Shown: positions 22,033-29,673 of the stretch, one piece after another
Layout of the letters: each line of letters begins with the position of its first letter
Position numbering within the stretch: the stretch's first letter is position 1
IMG/VR virus record: IMGVR_UViG_3300042886_000206
Span: 1-30,101 of that record
Length of the DNA stretch: 30,101 bases
Origin: a virus
Reading direction: 5' to 3' (one strand)
Position numbers and translations under genes: made by a program
The notes under the pieces: model-generated
The model's input: the letters and a program-made list of their open reading frames with translations, nothing else
Told to the model about the DNA's origin: nothing
The model's database searches: none

Positions 22033-23743
22033 ATAAGTTATCGTTGTTTTCTATCTCTACAGCCCAATTAGAATTATAAGAATTCATTTTATAAATTAAA
22101 TCGTTCTCCCACCCTAAATTATAAACTATTGGTGGTGTGGTACCAGCAATGTGTAATCCTATTCCTTTTGTTGTTTTATAATCTGATTGTATTTCTTTTC
22201 CCTTAACTTTAGCAATAATCTCTAAAGTATCAAATAATTTATTATCAACCAAAGTTGAAATTCTATCATCCAACACATTCAAAACTTTATCCCAACTATT
22301 ATCTAACAATTTATTATATCTACCTAAAGTTTGAACTCTATGTAAATTAAATTTTTTACCATTATGCGATATACAATATTCTATTGATGCTCTATCACTA
22401 GAATCAATATCACCTCTTCGTAATGATATTAATAAAGATTGTGGTGTTTTTATATATATCTTAACACAATTAGATTGAGATATTGATTCCGTATTATAAT
22501 CTTTGGTGGTTTGTAATACAAGAGGTATATAACAATCATCCGCTTGAAGGATGACATCATTTACTTCTTGGATAAATTTCTCATTATAAACCCTTGTGAA
22601 ATCCCCCGAATGATAATGAGAATGTTTTTCTGACCATTCAAAATGTTCCTCAATAAATTCAGTATGTGTGTTTGATTTCCATTTAACCGGTTCTTCAAAT
22701 CTTTTTAATGAATCATAAAATCTAAAATGGTCTCTATAAGTCGCACTACTAATTTCCCCATCAATAACTAACTTAAAAATTTCAAAAGCGTTACTTTTCT
22801 CTTTATTATTTAAAAACTCACTACCAACGCCAATATAAAACCCCATTATGGGATTCTCCAACATTTTTTTAATTATGTCATCATTTTGAGAAGTTATATA
22901 ATTTTTCCCAAATAATTTACAAGCAAAATCATAAGTCTCAAAATTACAAGATTTAACGGTATGTAATATTCGTTTTAATTTATCACCACTAACATTATGA
23001 ACATCCATAAAGGCGTCAATATATTTAAAATCTCTTTTCACCAAATCTTTTTTCTTTGGTTGCGGAAATACCGTCATCAACTCAAACCAATTATTTGGGA
23101 ATTTAATACCCGAATTATCCAAATATCTTTTGTAAATTCTCATATCGGGAGACATATCTAAATATTTTTCAGTACCAGGAATGGCATTTACAAATGAGTT
23201 AATGATTTCATTTATTTTTTCCGGAACATCCTCAATAATACCTTTAGCCAAAAAACCATTTAGAATCTCTCTTAAATGAACTCTTATTTTATTTATTGGG
23301 TCAACATTAAACATACACCTTCTAACATTTTTTCTACATTTTGTTTTAAGATGATAATTAGTTAAGGAACCTGTGTATAATGAATTACTTTTAGAATTAA
23401 ATGTTACGAATTGACATTTAGTATTCACCTTGAACCACTTACCAGCAAGTCGTCGTCGTTTAGCGTATTGGAAAATTTTAAATGATATTTTATCCTCATC
23501 GGTGGTAACACAGATTATTACTCTCTCAAATGATAAGGAACACAATGGGTTTGAGTAATTATTTTTAAACTCATCTTCAGTGTTATGAGTGTCTTTATAG
23601 GTAAAACTACCCCAAGGAGTCATATTAGCGTCATAATCATCAGAAAAAGGACACTCGGTCAACACCTGTTTTATAGGGTTAGAACTATGATATTCTTTTG
23701 TTTGATGTTGTCTGATTGTGTAATTATATATCTCTTGACGCAT
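22022..23743 (-). CDS. PcfJ-like protein (distant)
   Basis: Five hundred and seventy-three residues. The C-terminal part (about 420-490) has the spaced pattern of PcfJ-family proteins: Cys426 in QSNCVKIY, LRR (441-443), RASIEY (451-456), then RVQTLGRYN (469-477) and a helix. The N-terminal 150 residues are basic and cysteine-containing (KTKCRKNVRRC), suggesting nucleic acid contact. PcfJ proteins occur on conjugative plasmids and in phages; their molecular role is not established. A promoter (TATCTTTG at 23760-23767) sits 17 nt before the start. The match is by eye and could be coincidental in part. Confidence 0.65.
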   Translation of the reverse strand: MRQEIYNYTIRQHQTKEYHSSNPIKQVLTECPFSDDYDANMTPWGSFTYKDTHNTEDEFKNNYSNPLCSLSFERVIICVTTDEDKISFKIFQYAKRRRLAGKWFKVNTKCQFVTFNSKSNSLYTGSLTNYHLKTKCRKNVRRCMFNVDPINKIRVHLREILNGFLAKGIIEDVPEKINEIINSFVNAIPGTEKYLDMSPDMRIYKRYLDNSGIKFPNNWFELMTVFPQPKKKDLVKRDFKYIDAFMDVHNVSGDKLKRILHTVKSCNFETYDFACKLFGKNYITSQNDDIIKKMLENPIMGFYIGVGSEFLNNKEKSNAFEIFKLVIDGEISSATYRDHFRFYDSLKRFEEPVKWKSNTHTEFIEEHFEWSEKHSHYHSGDFTRVYNEKFIQEVNDVILQADDCYIPLVLQTTKDYNTESISQSNCVKIYIKTPQSLLISLRRGDIDSSDRASIEYCISHNGKKFNLHRVQTLGRYNKLLDNSWDKVLNVLDDRISTLVDNKLFDTLEIIAKVKGKEIQSDYKTTKGIGLHIAGTTPPIVYNLGWENDLIYKMNSYNSNWAVEIENNDNLFDF

Positions 23744-23759
23744 AGGTATCTATTTTTAT

Positions 23760-23790
23760 CAAAGATACAATAAATTTTGGGATAAAACAA
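23760..23790 (-). promoter_or_regulatory. Bacteroidota-type promoter (ATTG-N20-TATCTTTG)
   Basis: Minus-strand TATCTTTG (23760-23767) with TTG (23788-23790) 20 nt upstream. The -33 element is weaker than in the other four copies. It is 17 nt before the ATG of the PcfJ-like gene. Confidence 0.6.
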
Positions 23791-24081
23791 TTAATTTAAA
23801 GAAAAAGACGCAAATTGGGTTCGTTGGATAATTGATTCAACATTTTTGGCCTCTATCTCATCATATTGGATATTTTTTAATTCAACAACAACACTAATTA
23901 ATTGTGTTTTTGTTAATTCAACAGGTTCGTTGTTTTCCACATTCTTATAACATTGTTCTTTAACTTTTTCATAGAAGTCATCTTTCAATAAGTCCCCAAT
24001 CAAATCTATTAAATCATTGGGGTTCTTATCGAAGAAAGTTATAAATTGATTAATGTAGATTTCAACATCAACATTTTTCAT
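23791..24081 (-). CDS. Hypothetical protein
   Basis: Ninety-six residues, helical and acidic: VEIYINQFITFFDKNPNDLI followed by LIGDLLKDDFYEKV, CYKNVENN and a TKTQLISVVVELK helix. No motif or membrane segment. It lies 25 nt after the leucine-rich-repeat gene and is probably co-transcribed with it. Unknown function. Confidence 0.7.
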   Translation of the reverse strand: MKNVDVEIYINQFITFFDKNPNDLIDLIGDLLKDDFYEKVKEQCYKNVENNEPVELTKTQLISVVVELKNIQYDEIEAKNVESIIQRTQFASFSLN

Positions 24082-24106
24082 ATCATTATTTTTTAAAAGG
24101 TGAAAT

Positions 24107-25486
24107 TTAGGAAACTATCCAAAACCCTGGTTCTTGTTCACTAAGATTTTCTAAAACTTTTTCCGGTATCTTAATATTTGGATTACTATTTCTTAAATTA
24201 ATAAAGACCAATTCAGGAAGTTCAGAAACACTCTCCGGAATACTTTCAAGACTAGGATTGTTTTGTAATGATAAAAATTGTAAATTTTTTAAATTACCAA
24301 TTGATTCCGGTAAACTTTTACAAATGTTTTGTAATAATAAAGCTTCAAGATTTACAAATCTACCAACCGAATCTGGAACTTCTAATACAATATTTTCATT
24401 AGATTTGTTGCTGATTAATAAACGAATTATGGTATCAGGTAAACTTTCAAACAATTCGTCAAACCCATAAAGAGCAACAAATTTACCTGATGAACTTTCC
24501 GGATAATTTACCTCAACAGTATCTCCACCAGTTTTTACCAAACCTTCGGCAAATTCTTTTTTGAAGTATTCTTTAAGTTCTTTCCCTTCACCATTTAAGA
24601 ATTCAACAAGATTTATTTGTCTATCTCTTCTATTCATAAATTGACTAGACGGGAAATGGAATTGGTATCTGTTTTTTGGTAATCCGGTTTTATCACTAAA
24701 TTCTGTATCGTTATTTGGTAATACAACATAATATTGTCCACCTTGGTTTAAGTAATAATCAAAATATGTTCCGTCAAGTTTTGATGTACACCAACTTGTT
24801 TCACCAAATTGGTCAGCAGTATCATAATACCCACCAAAAAAAGCACCCGCCTCTTTTGCCGGTTGACTCATATCACTAATTGTTACAACAGTCCAACTTG
24901 GACTTACAAAATCAATTTTTGACCCAGGATAAGCAAAAGGATTTTCTTTAGTTAATCTTTCAGCCTTATTTGATTTAGAATCTTTAGATAATTTAAAATC
25001 TTCTACGGCGGTATATAATTGTTCTGGAGTTATTTTATTAATATCCCTTAATTCCTCCGGAATTCTTCCTTTAAAACGCTCGTGTTTCAATAAATCAACA
25101 CCAAGTTTATCAATGTCTTCTAAAAACATTCTTCTATATTCTTGAGCAACTCTCTTATATTCCGGAGTACCAACTTCAATGTCAGCTCTCTCATCAGTAA
25201 AAGTCGGTCTTATAAAATGTTTTAACATCCATTGAGTATACTTACCAACTTTAACATTATCCATATCTTCTAAAGTAGCCCCTTCTTTATCAAAATCTTG
25301 AGGAACTCTAGTTGTTGGGTCAGCAAATATTATTGTTTTTAATGTGTCCAAATCCATAGCTCCTTTAGGTTTTTGTCCCGGAGCTGTTGGTTTTGCCGCA
25401 ACAGTTGGTTTAACTAATTTGTCGTATAATACTTGGAAACGAGATTGTTCTGTAATCAAATTTGATAATACTGAGGTTATTTTCAT
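24107..25486 (-). CDS. WCT-motif and leucine-rich-repeat protein with N-terminal ITEQ tag
   Basis: Four hundred and fifty-nine residues. Residues 1-14 (MKITSVLSNLITEQ) form a short helix ending ITEQ, like two other proteins here; a Pro/Ala-rich spacer (26-41) follows. Residues 52-180 are helical (VGKYTQWMLKHF at 80-91). Residues 195-295 hold a domain with GETSWCTS (228-235), FDYYLNQGGQYYVVL and RYQFHFPSSQFMN; I recall similar WCT/QFHF domains in uncharacterised phage proteins. Residues 350-450 are about four leucine-rich repeats (LPESIGNLKNLQFLSLQNN). It has both an early-type promoter (25562-25592) and an ATATTTATAA element (25502-25511). Likely a virion-packaged or host-interacting protein; activity unknown. 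Confidence 0.78.
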   Translation of the reverse strand: MKITSVLSNLITEQSRFQVLYDKLVKPTVAAKPTAPGQKPKGAMDLDTLKTIIFADPTTRVPQDFDKEGATLEDMDNVKVGKYTQWMLKHFIRPTFTDERADIEVGTPEYKRVAQEYRRMFLEDIDKLGVDLLKHERFKGRIPEELRDINKITPEQLYTAVEDFKLSKDSKSNKAERLTKENPFAYPGSKIDFVSPSWTVVTISDMSQPAKEAGAFFGGYYDTADQFGETSWCTSKLDGTYFDYYLNQGGQYYVVLPNNDTEFSDKTGLPKNRYQFHFPSSQFMNRRDRQINLVEFLNGEGKELKEYFKKEFAEGLVKTGGDTVEVNYPESSSGKFVALYGFDELFESLPDTIIRLLISNKSNENIVLEVPDSVGRFVNLEALLLQNICKSLPESIGNLKNLQFLSLQNNPSLESIPESVSELPELVFINLRNSNPNIKIPEKVLENLSEQEPGFWIVS

Positions 25487-25501
25487 TTTAATAGTTTTTT
25501 A

Positions 25502-25511
25502 TTATAAATAT
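25502..25511 (-). promoter_or_regulatory. ATATTTATAA element, candidate second-class promoter
   Basis: Minus-strand ATATTTATAA 16-25 nt before the ATG at 25486, identical to 4733-4742 and 27356-27365. Confidence 0.4.
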
Positions 25512-25561
25512 TCGTTTTTTATAAATAATTCACCAAACACCATTACTTTTGTTTGACGGGA

Positions 25562-25592
25562 CAAAGATAATGATAATTTTTAATAATCCAAA
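25562..25592 (-). promoter_or_regulatory. Bacteroidota-type promoter TTTG-N19-TATCTTTG
   Basis: TTTG (25589-25592) and TATCTTTG (25562-25569) on the minus strand with exactly 19 nt between. It abuts the stop of the adenine methyltransferase gene and would give a leader of about 70 nt for 24107-25486. That leader contains a possible 13-codon ORF (MVFGELFIKNEYL). Confidence 0.68.
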
Positions 25593-26438
25593 TTAATTTT
25601 TATAATTCATAATTAAAATTTCTTCACCCATTGTTTGTACCTTACCCTTCTTAGCCGCAGCCGCTTTTGCAAATAATTTTCTCTCCCATTGATATTGATT
25701 CTGAGGAAACCATACTTGTAATTGGGGAAAATCATAGTAAGACATCCCAAATTTACCCTTAACCCTTTTTAATGTGTTAGCTAATCTTTCGTGGTCTTTA
25801 CTATCAAAGTCATGATTATTGTAATAGTTCTCTGTTTTCCAATATGGCGCATCCACATAATGAAACGTTTTATCAGAATCATATTTTAATATTAAATCTT
25901 CAAAATCCATATTTTCAATATGAGTAATATTAAGAAAATATTCCACCCAATCAGGTTTAGATAATTTGTCTCGGAATGTTAGATATTTTGATTTATACTT
26001 TCCTTTAAGGTCAATAAACGAACTTGTTTCAGGTTTAGAACCACTAAAAACTTGAGTAACCACATAAACATATTTCGCGGCGACTTCATAATTATATTCA
26101 CCAACATTAAACCCTTCTTTAAAAATTTCAGACTGAAATTTAATAAATTGTTCTTTACATATTTCTGGTGTAGGAAACACTCCTTTTTCTTGACAAGGGA
26201 TTTTATTTATCTCCTCTAATAATCTTGAGGGATTTTTAATACACTGAAATAAATTATAATTTAACGGATTCAAATCATTATATACAATTTTTTTAAGATT
26301 TGGATATTTACTTAAATCCATATTAAAATAACACCACATCATTCCACCGAAACTCTCGGTATATATTTCCATATCATTTGGATAATATTCTATTAACCAC
26401 TTACCTATTCTACTCTTACCACCAATCCAACTTAACAT
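25593..26438 (-). CDS. dam: D12-class N6-adenine DNA methyltransferase with DAPY motif
   Basis: Two hundred and eighty-two residues from the ATG at 26438. A longer in-frame start exists at 26507, but it lies inside the endonuclease gene, and MLSWIGGKSR is the normal family N-terminus. Motifs: WIGGKS (4-9), SAM-binding ESFGGMMWCYFN (28-39), catalytic YVDAPYW (194-200). Family members have (D/N)PPY, so Ala197 for Pro is a departure. The function is adenine N6 methylation, often GATC-like, but specificity here is unknown. It follows a freestanding homing endonuclease by 4 nt. Activity with DAPY is uncertain. Confidence 0.87.
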   Translation of the reverse strand: MLSWIGGKSRIGKWLIEYYPNDMEIYTESFGGMMWCYFNMDLSKYPNLKKIVYNDLNPLNYNLFQCIKNPSRLLEEINKIPCQEKGVFPTPEICKEQFIKFQSEIFKEGFNVGEYNYEVAAKYVYVVTQVFSGSKPETSSFIDLKGKYKSKYLTFRDKLSKPDWVEYFLNITHIENMDFEDLILKYDSDKTFHYVDAPYWKTENYYNNHDFDSKDHERLANTLKRVKGKFGMSYYDFPQLQVWFPQNQYQWERKLFAKAAAAKKGKVQTMGEEILIMNYKN

Positions 26439-26442
26439 ATTA

Positions 26443-27207
26443 TTAAAATTTAAAATTATATTCTGATTCAGGATTTCTTGGAAATCTTGAAAGTTTATTA
26501 AACGCAATATAACTCACGTATTTATTAAATGTAATTAAATTATTCTTTTTAATCAAATCACAAAATTCTTCTTTACTAACAAAATTATTTATAACCTCAT
26601 TAAATTTATTTTTTTTTCTTTCTAAAAAAACAGTATCATCACTATATATAATATTTTTAAATTTAAAAACATCCGTCAAATTAGTTATTGATAATATTTT
26701 TATTTTACCGGAAGAGTAAATGTTTAATTTATAAACACCATTGTCCGATAAAAACTTTTTCAATGAAATAATAAACCCCTCATTCCCCGCAATCGAGACG
26801 TGATGCCATTTATTTTTAATCTTACTAATACACCCATCCCCGTCAAAATAACCCCTAACAAAATGTTTAATTAAATTAGGTTCAATATTGGGGAATATTA
26901 TTTTAAATGTTTTATTATTAACACAACCTAAATCAAATAATCTATTAACCAATAAATTTGAATAAACCGTTACCGAACAAAATTTAGATTTACCATCTAT
27001 GCCGCATTTTATTGGCTTGTCACATTCTATATCTGTAAGAAATTTTTCAATATGGGGTTTATCAGTATCTTTTAATTTTAATTTTAACTCTCCACTTTTA
27101 CCATCTTTCATTCTGGTATACCCATCCGCATATAAAAACCCTAACCAATATGACGACTTCTCATTTAACTCATCAAAAAAATGTTCATTAAAACTATATT
27201 TTCTCAT
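26443..27207 (-). mobile_element. Freestanding LAGLIDADG homing endonuclease gene
   Basis: Two hundred and fifty-four residues with two LAGLIDADG helices: YWLGFLYADGY (20-30) and LIKHFVRGYFDGDGC (112-126), both retaining the catalytic Asp. It lacks intein splice blocks, and both neighbouring genes are complete, so it is neither an intein nor an obvious intron ORF. It overlaps the small ribbon-helix-helix-like gene by 14 nt and ends 4 nt before the methyltransferase start. It probably cuts phage DNA lacking the insertion, near the neighbouring genes. More AT-rich and Lys/Asn-rich than neighbours, consistent with transfer. Confidence 0.87.
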
Positions 27208-27352
27208 AATACTCTTTAACTAATTTTTGGATAAACTTGGAAATACTAACCTCCTCGTTTTTCATTTTATCAAAAAGATATCGGTTAATACTTATTCCGT
27301 ATTTAACTTTCTTATCTTCGTCATTTTTATTAGGTCGTCCAATCTTTCCCAT
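27194..27352 (-). CDS. Small ribbon-helix-helix-like protein
   Basis: Fifty-two residues: MGKIGRPNKNDEDKKVKYGI, then SINRYLFDKMKNEEVSISKF and a final helix IQKLVKEYYEKI. The order is a basic tail, one strand (KVKYGISI), helix, turn (VSIS) and helix, which is the Arc/CopG ribbon-helix-helix plan; the GRP N-terminus also fits a DNA-binding arm. It would act as a dimeric repressor, perhaps of itself and the downstream endonuclease and methyltransferase. It overlaps the endonuclease gene by 14 nt. An ATATTTATAA element lies only 4 nt upstream of the ATG. Confidence 0.72.
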   Translation of the reverse strand: MGKIGRPNKNDEDKKVKYGISINRYLFDKMKNEEVSISKFIQKLVKEYYEKI

Positions 27353-27355
27353 ATA

Positions 27356-27365
27356 TTATAAATAT
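27356..27365 (-). promoter_or_regulatory. ATATTTATAA element upstream of the RHH-like gene
   Basis: Minus-strand ATATTTATAA ending 4 nt before the ATG at 27352. It is identical to the elements at 4733 and 25502 but closer to its start codon. It could be a promoter, an operator or chance. Confidence 0.3.
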
Positions 27366-27443
27366 CCCAAAGAATAGTAAAAGTGCGTTAAAAAGTGAAG
27401 TTTTTTTGAGAAAAAAATAGTTTTTCTTTTAAAATTTTTCCCC

Positions 27444-27451
27444 TATATTTG
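27444..27451 (+). promoter_or_regulatory. Possible -7 box TATATTTG
   Basis: Plus-strand TATATTTG matches TAnnTTTG and lies 22 nt before the ATG at 27473; no clear TTTG is found at the -33 position (only a T run). Confidence 0.4.
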
Positions 27452-27472
27452 ATATAAATTAATATTATTTAT

Positions 27473-27691
27473 ATGGAAACAGTAGAAGGTCAGATTATCG
27501 ACGAAAAAGACATTAAAACAACAGAAAACATTAATCAAAATACAAAGGGTGAAAAAGCAGGTTGTAAATCTTGCAAAAAAAAAGGAATATCAAACACCGA
27601 TTGGCTTATGATAATCCTTTCATCTTATATTTTATTCTCATCAGTTTATGGTACTATAAAATTGATTAAAGAACTTATGTTGTTATTCTAA
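27473..27691 (+). CDS. Small single-pass membrane protein with CxxC motif
   Basis: Seventy-two residues. The N-terminal 40 are polar, ending in GCKSCKKKG (about 39-47), a Lys-rich CxxC; residues about 52-72 form a membrane helix (WLMIILSSYILFSSVYGTI). Positive residues before the helix suggest the N-terminus stays inside. It is transcribed divergently from the RHH-like gene and converges on dnaJ, 2 nt apart. Function unknown. Confidence 0.72.
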   Translation: METVEGQIIDEKDIKTTENINQNTKGEKAGCKSCKKKGISNTDWLMIILSSYILFSSVYGTIKLIKELMLLF

Positions 27692-27693
27692 AA

Positions 27694-28617
27694 TTACTTA
27701 CGAGAGAATTTAACATTTAATTTTATAAACAAATCCCCAACATTATTAAACCCTTTAGATTTAACTCGAAGGGGTTTTGTTGTGTCAAAGTCAATCGGCA
27801 ATTTAACCGATATATTACCTTTTGGATGATTAACATCTAAAGTATCTTTCTTTAACGACTCTAAATCAAAAAAGGTATTATACACTAAATCATTACCAAG
27901 TTTTTCAAAATTATTTTCAGGTGAAACTTTAATCCTTAAAACTAAATTTCCGTAAATACCATTATGGAAATCACCTTTCCCTTGTAATCTTAAAAATTGT
28001 CCATCATCCACAGCATGAGGTAATTTAATTGATAAATTTTCAATAGAACTTTTGGTTGTTTCTCCATTACAAGACCCACAAACTCTTGAATATGAGAACC
28101 CTTTTCCATTACAAGAATAACAAACTTGTCTCACCATCTGAATAAACATTCCTGTACCAATTCTTTGGATTGTGAACCCTTCTCCTCTACAAGTACCACA
28201 ATTTACCCTATCACCACCACTACCATTACAACCGCCACATTTATGTTTTCTACTATATGTGATTGTTTTATCAGAACCATTATAACTTTCTAAAACCCCA
28301 ACCATAACTTCAATCACTTTATCCGGAACTGATGGTTGTCTATGAGAGTGCATGTTATTAAACATATCTTCAAATGGGTTTCCACCACCACCAAATGGGT
28401 TAAAACCACCACCAAAAGGATTTGACCTTTGATTATCGTATTGTTGGCGTTTATCGTTGTCCCCTATTGTATCAAACGCTTCAGAAATTTCTTTAAACTT
28501 ATTCTCATCACCACCTTTATCCGGATGATGTTCCACCGCCAATTTTCTATAGGATTTTTTAATCTCTTCTTGGGTAGCTGTTTCATTAACACCTAATGTC
28601 TCATAAAAATTTTTCAT
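27694..28617 (-). CDS. dnaJ: DnaJ co-chaperone
   Basis: Three hundred and seven residues. J domain 1-66 with HPD at 31-33, so DnaK ATPase stimulation should be intact. A Gly/Phe-rich region spans about 67-85. Four CxxCxGxG-type zinc motifs: CGGCNGSG (127-134), CGTCRGEG (140-147), CYSCNGKG (166-173) and CGSCNGET (180-187), the last one degenerate. C-terminal substrate-binding domains 195-307 are shorter than in the host protein of about 370 residues. The phage probably directs host DnaK to its own proteins or replication complexes. It is divergent from 28672, and no phage DnaK is seen. Confidence 0.95.
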   Translation of the reverse strand: MKNFYETLGVNETATQEEIKKSYRKLAVEHHPDKGGDENKFKEISEAFDTIGDNDKRQQYDNQRSNPFGGGFNPFGGGGNPFEDMFNNMHSHRQPSVPDKVIEVMVGVLESYNGSDKTITYSRKHKCGGCNGSGGDRVNCGTCRGEGFTIQRIGTGMFIQMVRQVCYSCNGKGFSYSRVCGSCNGETTKSSIENLSIKLPHAVDDGQFLRLQGKGDFHNGIYGNLVLRIKVSPENNFEKLGNDLVYNTFFDLESLKKDTLDVNHPKGNISVKLPIDFDTTKPLRVKSKGFNNVGDLFIKLNVKFSRK

Positions 28618-28671
28618 ACTTATTTACTTATATTTAATTTAAAACTAATCTATTTAATAACAACTATCAAC

Positions 28672-29313
28672 ATGAATTACTTAATTGTTCTATTCAAAAA
28701 TAAAATAAAAAAGAAAATAATCAATAAATTTAAGACACATAAAAAGTCAGATGATTTATTTATTACCTTATCTAATCAAAGTAATGATGTTATTTTTGAA
28801 AAAAAGTATACGAATGGGGATGAGTGTAGTTATGAATTAGCAATATTGGAAAAGTCTCCCGATACATTTCTTCCTGTATATTTAAAAGATGAGTTGGGTC
28901 GACAAATTAAAGTTAATTTAGACGATGATGATTATACAATAACAAAAATAATAACCTATAAAATTGAGGAGACTTTATTAGACCTCACTTTAAATAAAAA
29001 AATAAACTCTCTCGAGTTTATTAAATTATATTTAGACCCAGTGGGGTTTAAATTAGTATCAAAATTAAATAATAAAATTATCGTTCAGAATGACGATAAA
29101 GTTAATTTATTCATTTTAAAAAACGAGTATGATTCCTCTCGTTTTATAGATTCTATTTCAAATAAATTCATTTCAGAAAAAAGAATGGATTGTATGTTTG
29201 TTAAAGATTATTCCATCACCCAAAAAAAATCCCTGTATAATTTATTAATTAATCAGGGGTTTTCAAAAGACTACCTTCTTCGGTATTCAACAACTCATCC
29301 AGTAAAAAAATAA
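28672..29313 (+). CDS. Hypothetical protein
   Basis: Two hundred and thirteen residues, mixed alpha/beta. The N-terminus YLIVLFKNKIKKKIINKFKT then SDDLFITLSNQSNDVIFEKK and ECSYELAILEK looks like a compact beta-alpha domain seen in uncharacterised phage proteins. The C-terminal half is helical, with no motif. Its last 65 nt overlap the convergent gene ending at 29249, and a hairpin (29227-29262) lies in that overlap. Confidence 0.7.
   Translation: MNYLIVLFKNKIKKKIINKFKTHKKSDDLFITLSNQSNDVIFEKKYTNGDECSYELAILEKSPDTFLPVYLKDELGRQIKVNLDDDDYTITKIITYKIEETLLDLTLNKKINSLEFIKLYLDPVGFKLVSKLNNKIIVQNDDKVNLFILKNEYDSSRFIDSISNKFISEKRMDCMFVKDYSITQKKSLYNLLINQGFSKDYLLRYSTTHPVKK
29227..29262. terminator. Hairpin inside overlapping convergent gene ends
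   Basis: Arms AAATCCCTG and CAGGGGTTT (one G-T pair on the plus strand) with an 18-nt AT-rich loop; A run on the left, T residues on the right. It could terminate the minus-strand transcript after 29249. It lies upstream of the stop of the plus gene, so if it ended that transcript it would cut the coding region. Confidence 0.5.
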
Positions 29314-29515
29314 ATTCAGTGTTTGAAATATCAATTTTGAATTGTTTATAATTTCGGTCAACATCTCTGAAATTTTTTTGAACTGTTTTATAATCTTTCT
29401 CTTTAAGTTCAAAAGCTATCATACATTTTCCATCGGGGAATAAACTTTCAATAGCATCAGATATCATCGCCAATTTTTGAATTATCCCATCAACACTTTT
29501 TTTATTCTCATCCAT
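29249..29515 (-). CDS. Hypothetical protein
   Basis: Eighty-eight residues, acidic N-terminal helix (KSVDGIIQKLAMISDAIESL), then strand-helix-strand (KCMIAFELKEKDYKTVQKNF; QFKIDISNTEFIFLLDELL). Looks like a folded small alpha/beta protein. It overlaps the upstream gene by 34 nt and the convergent plus gene by 65 nt. No family recognised. Confidence 0.65.
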   Translation of the reverse strand: MDENKKSVDGIIQKLAMISDAIESLFPDGKCMIAFELKEKDYKTVQKNFRDVDRNYKQFKIDISNTEFIFLLDELLNTEEGSLLKTPD

Positions 29516-29673
29516 AATGTAAGTTTTTCTGGTATTATTTGTTTTGGAAGAATGTCCTCCTTTTTTATTTTTACTATATCTTTGATTAATTTTGATTTTT
29601 CATTATGTAAATCAATCTCATCTTTTTTAATCTCATTCTGATACCAGTTTAGGTGTTTTAAGCTCTTCTTCAT
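29482..29673 (-). CDS. Hypothetical small helical protein
   Basis: Sixty-three residues, Lys/Glu-rich, coiled-coil-like (WYQNEIKKDEIDLHNEKSKL), with an amphipathic C-terminal helix (LTLWMRIKKVLMG). It overlaps genes on both sides by 34-41 nt, so its start is the least secure of the cluster; it may be a real coupled cistron or partly a shadow. Confidence 0.5.
   Translation of the reverse strand: MKKSLKHLNWYQNEIKKDEIDLHNEKSKLIKDIVKIKKEDILPKQIIPEKLTLWMRIKKVLMG

Noticed and set aside
25344-25556. Plus-strand ORF of 70 codons spanning the start of the LRR gene
   Set aside because: Antisense to a well-supported gene and to its promoter region; composition atypical.
26438-27207. Group I intron or intein in the adenine methyltransferase housing the LAGLIDADG ORF
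   Set aside because: The methyltransferase has a complete family N-terminus starting at 26438, and the endonuclease has its own start and stop and no splice blocks; no split upstream extein is present.
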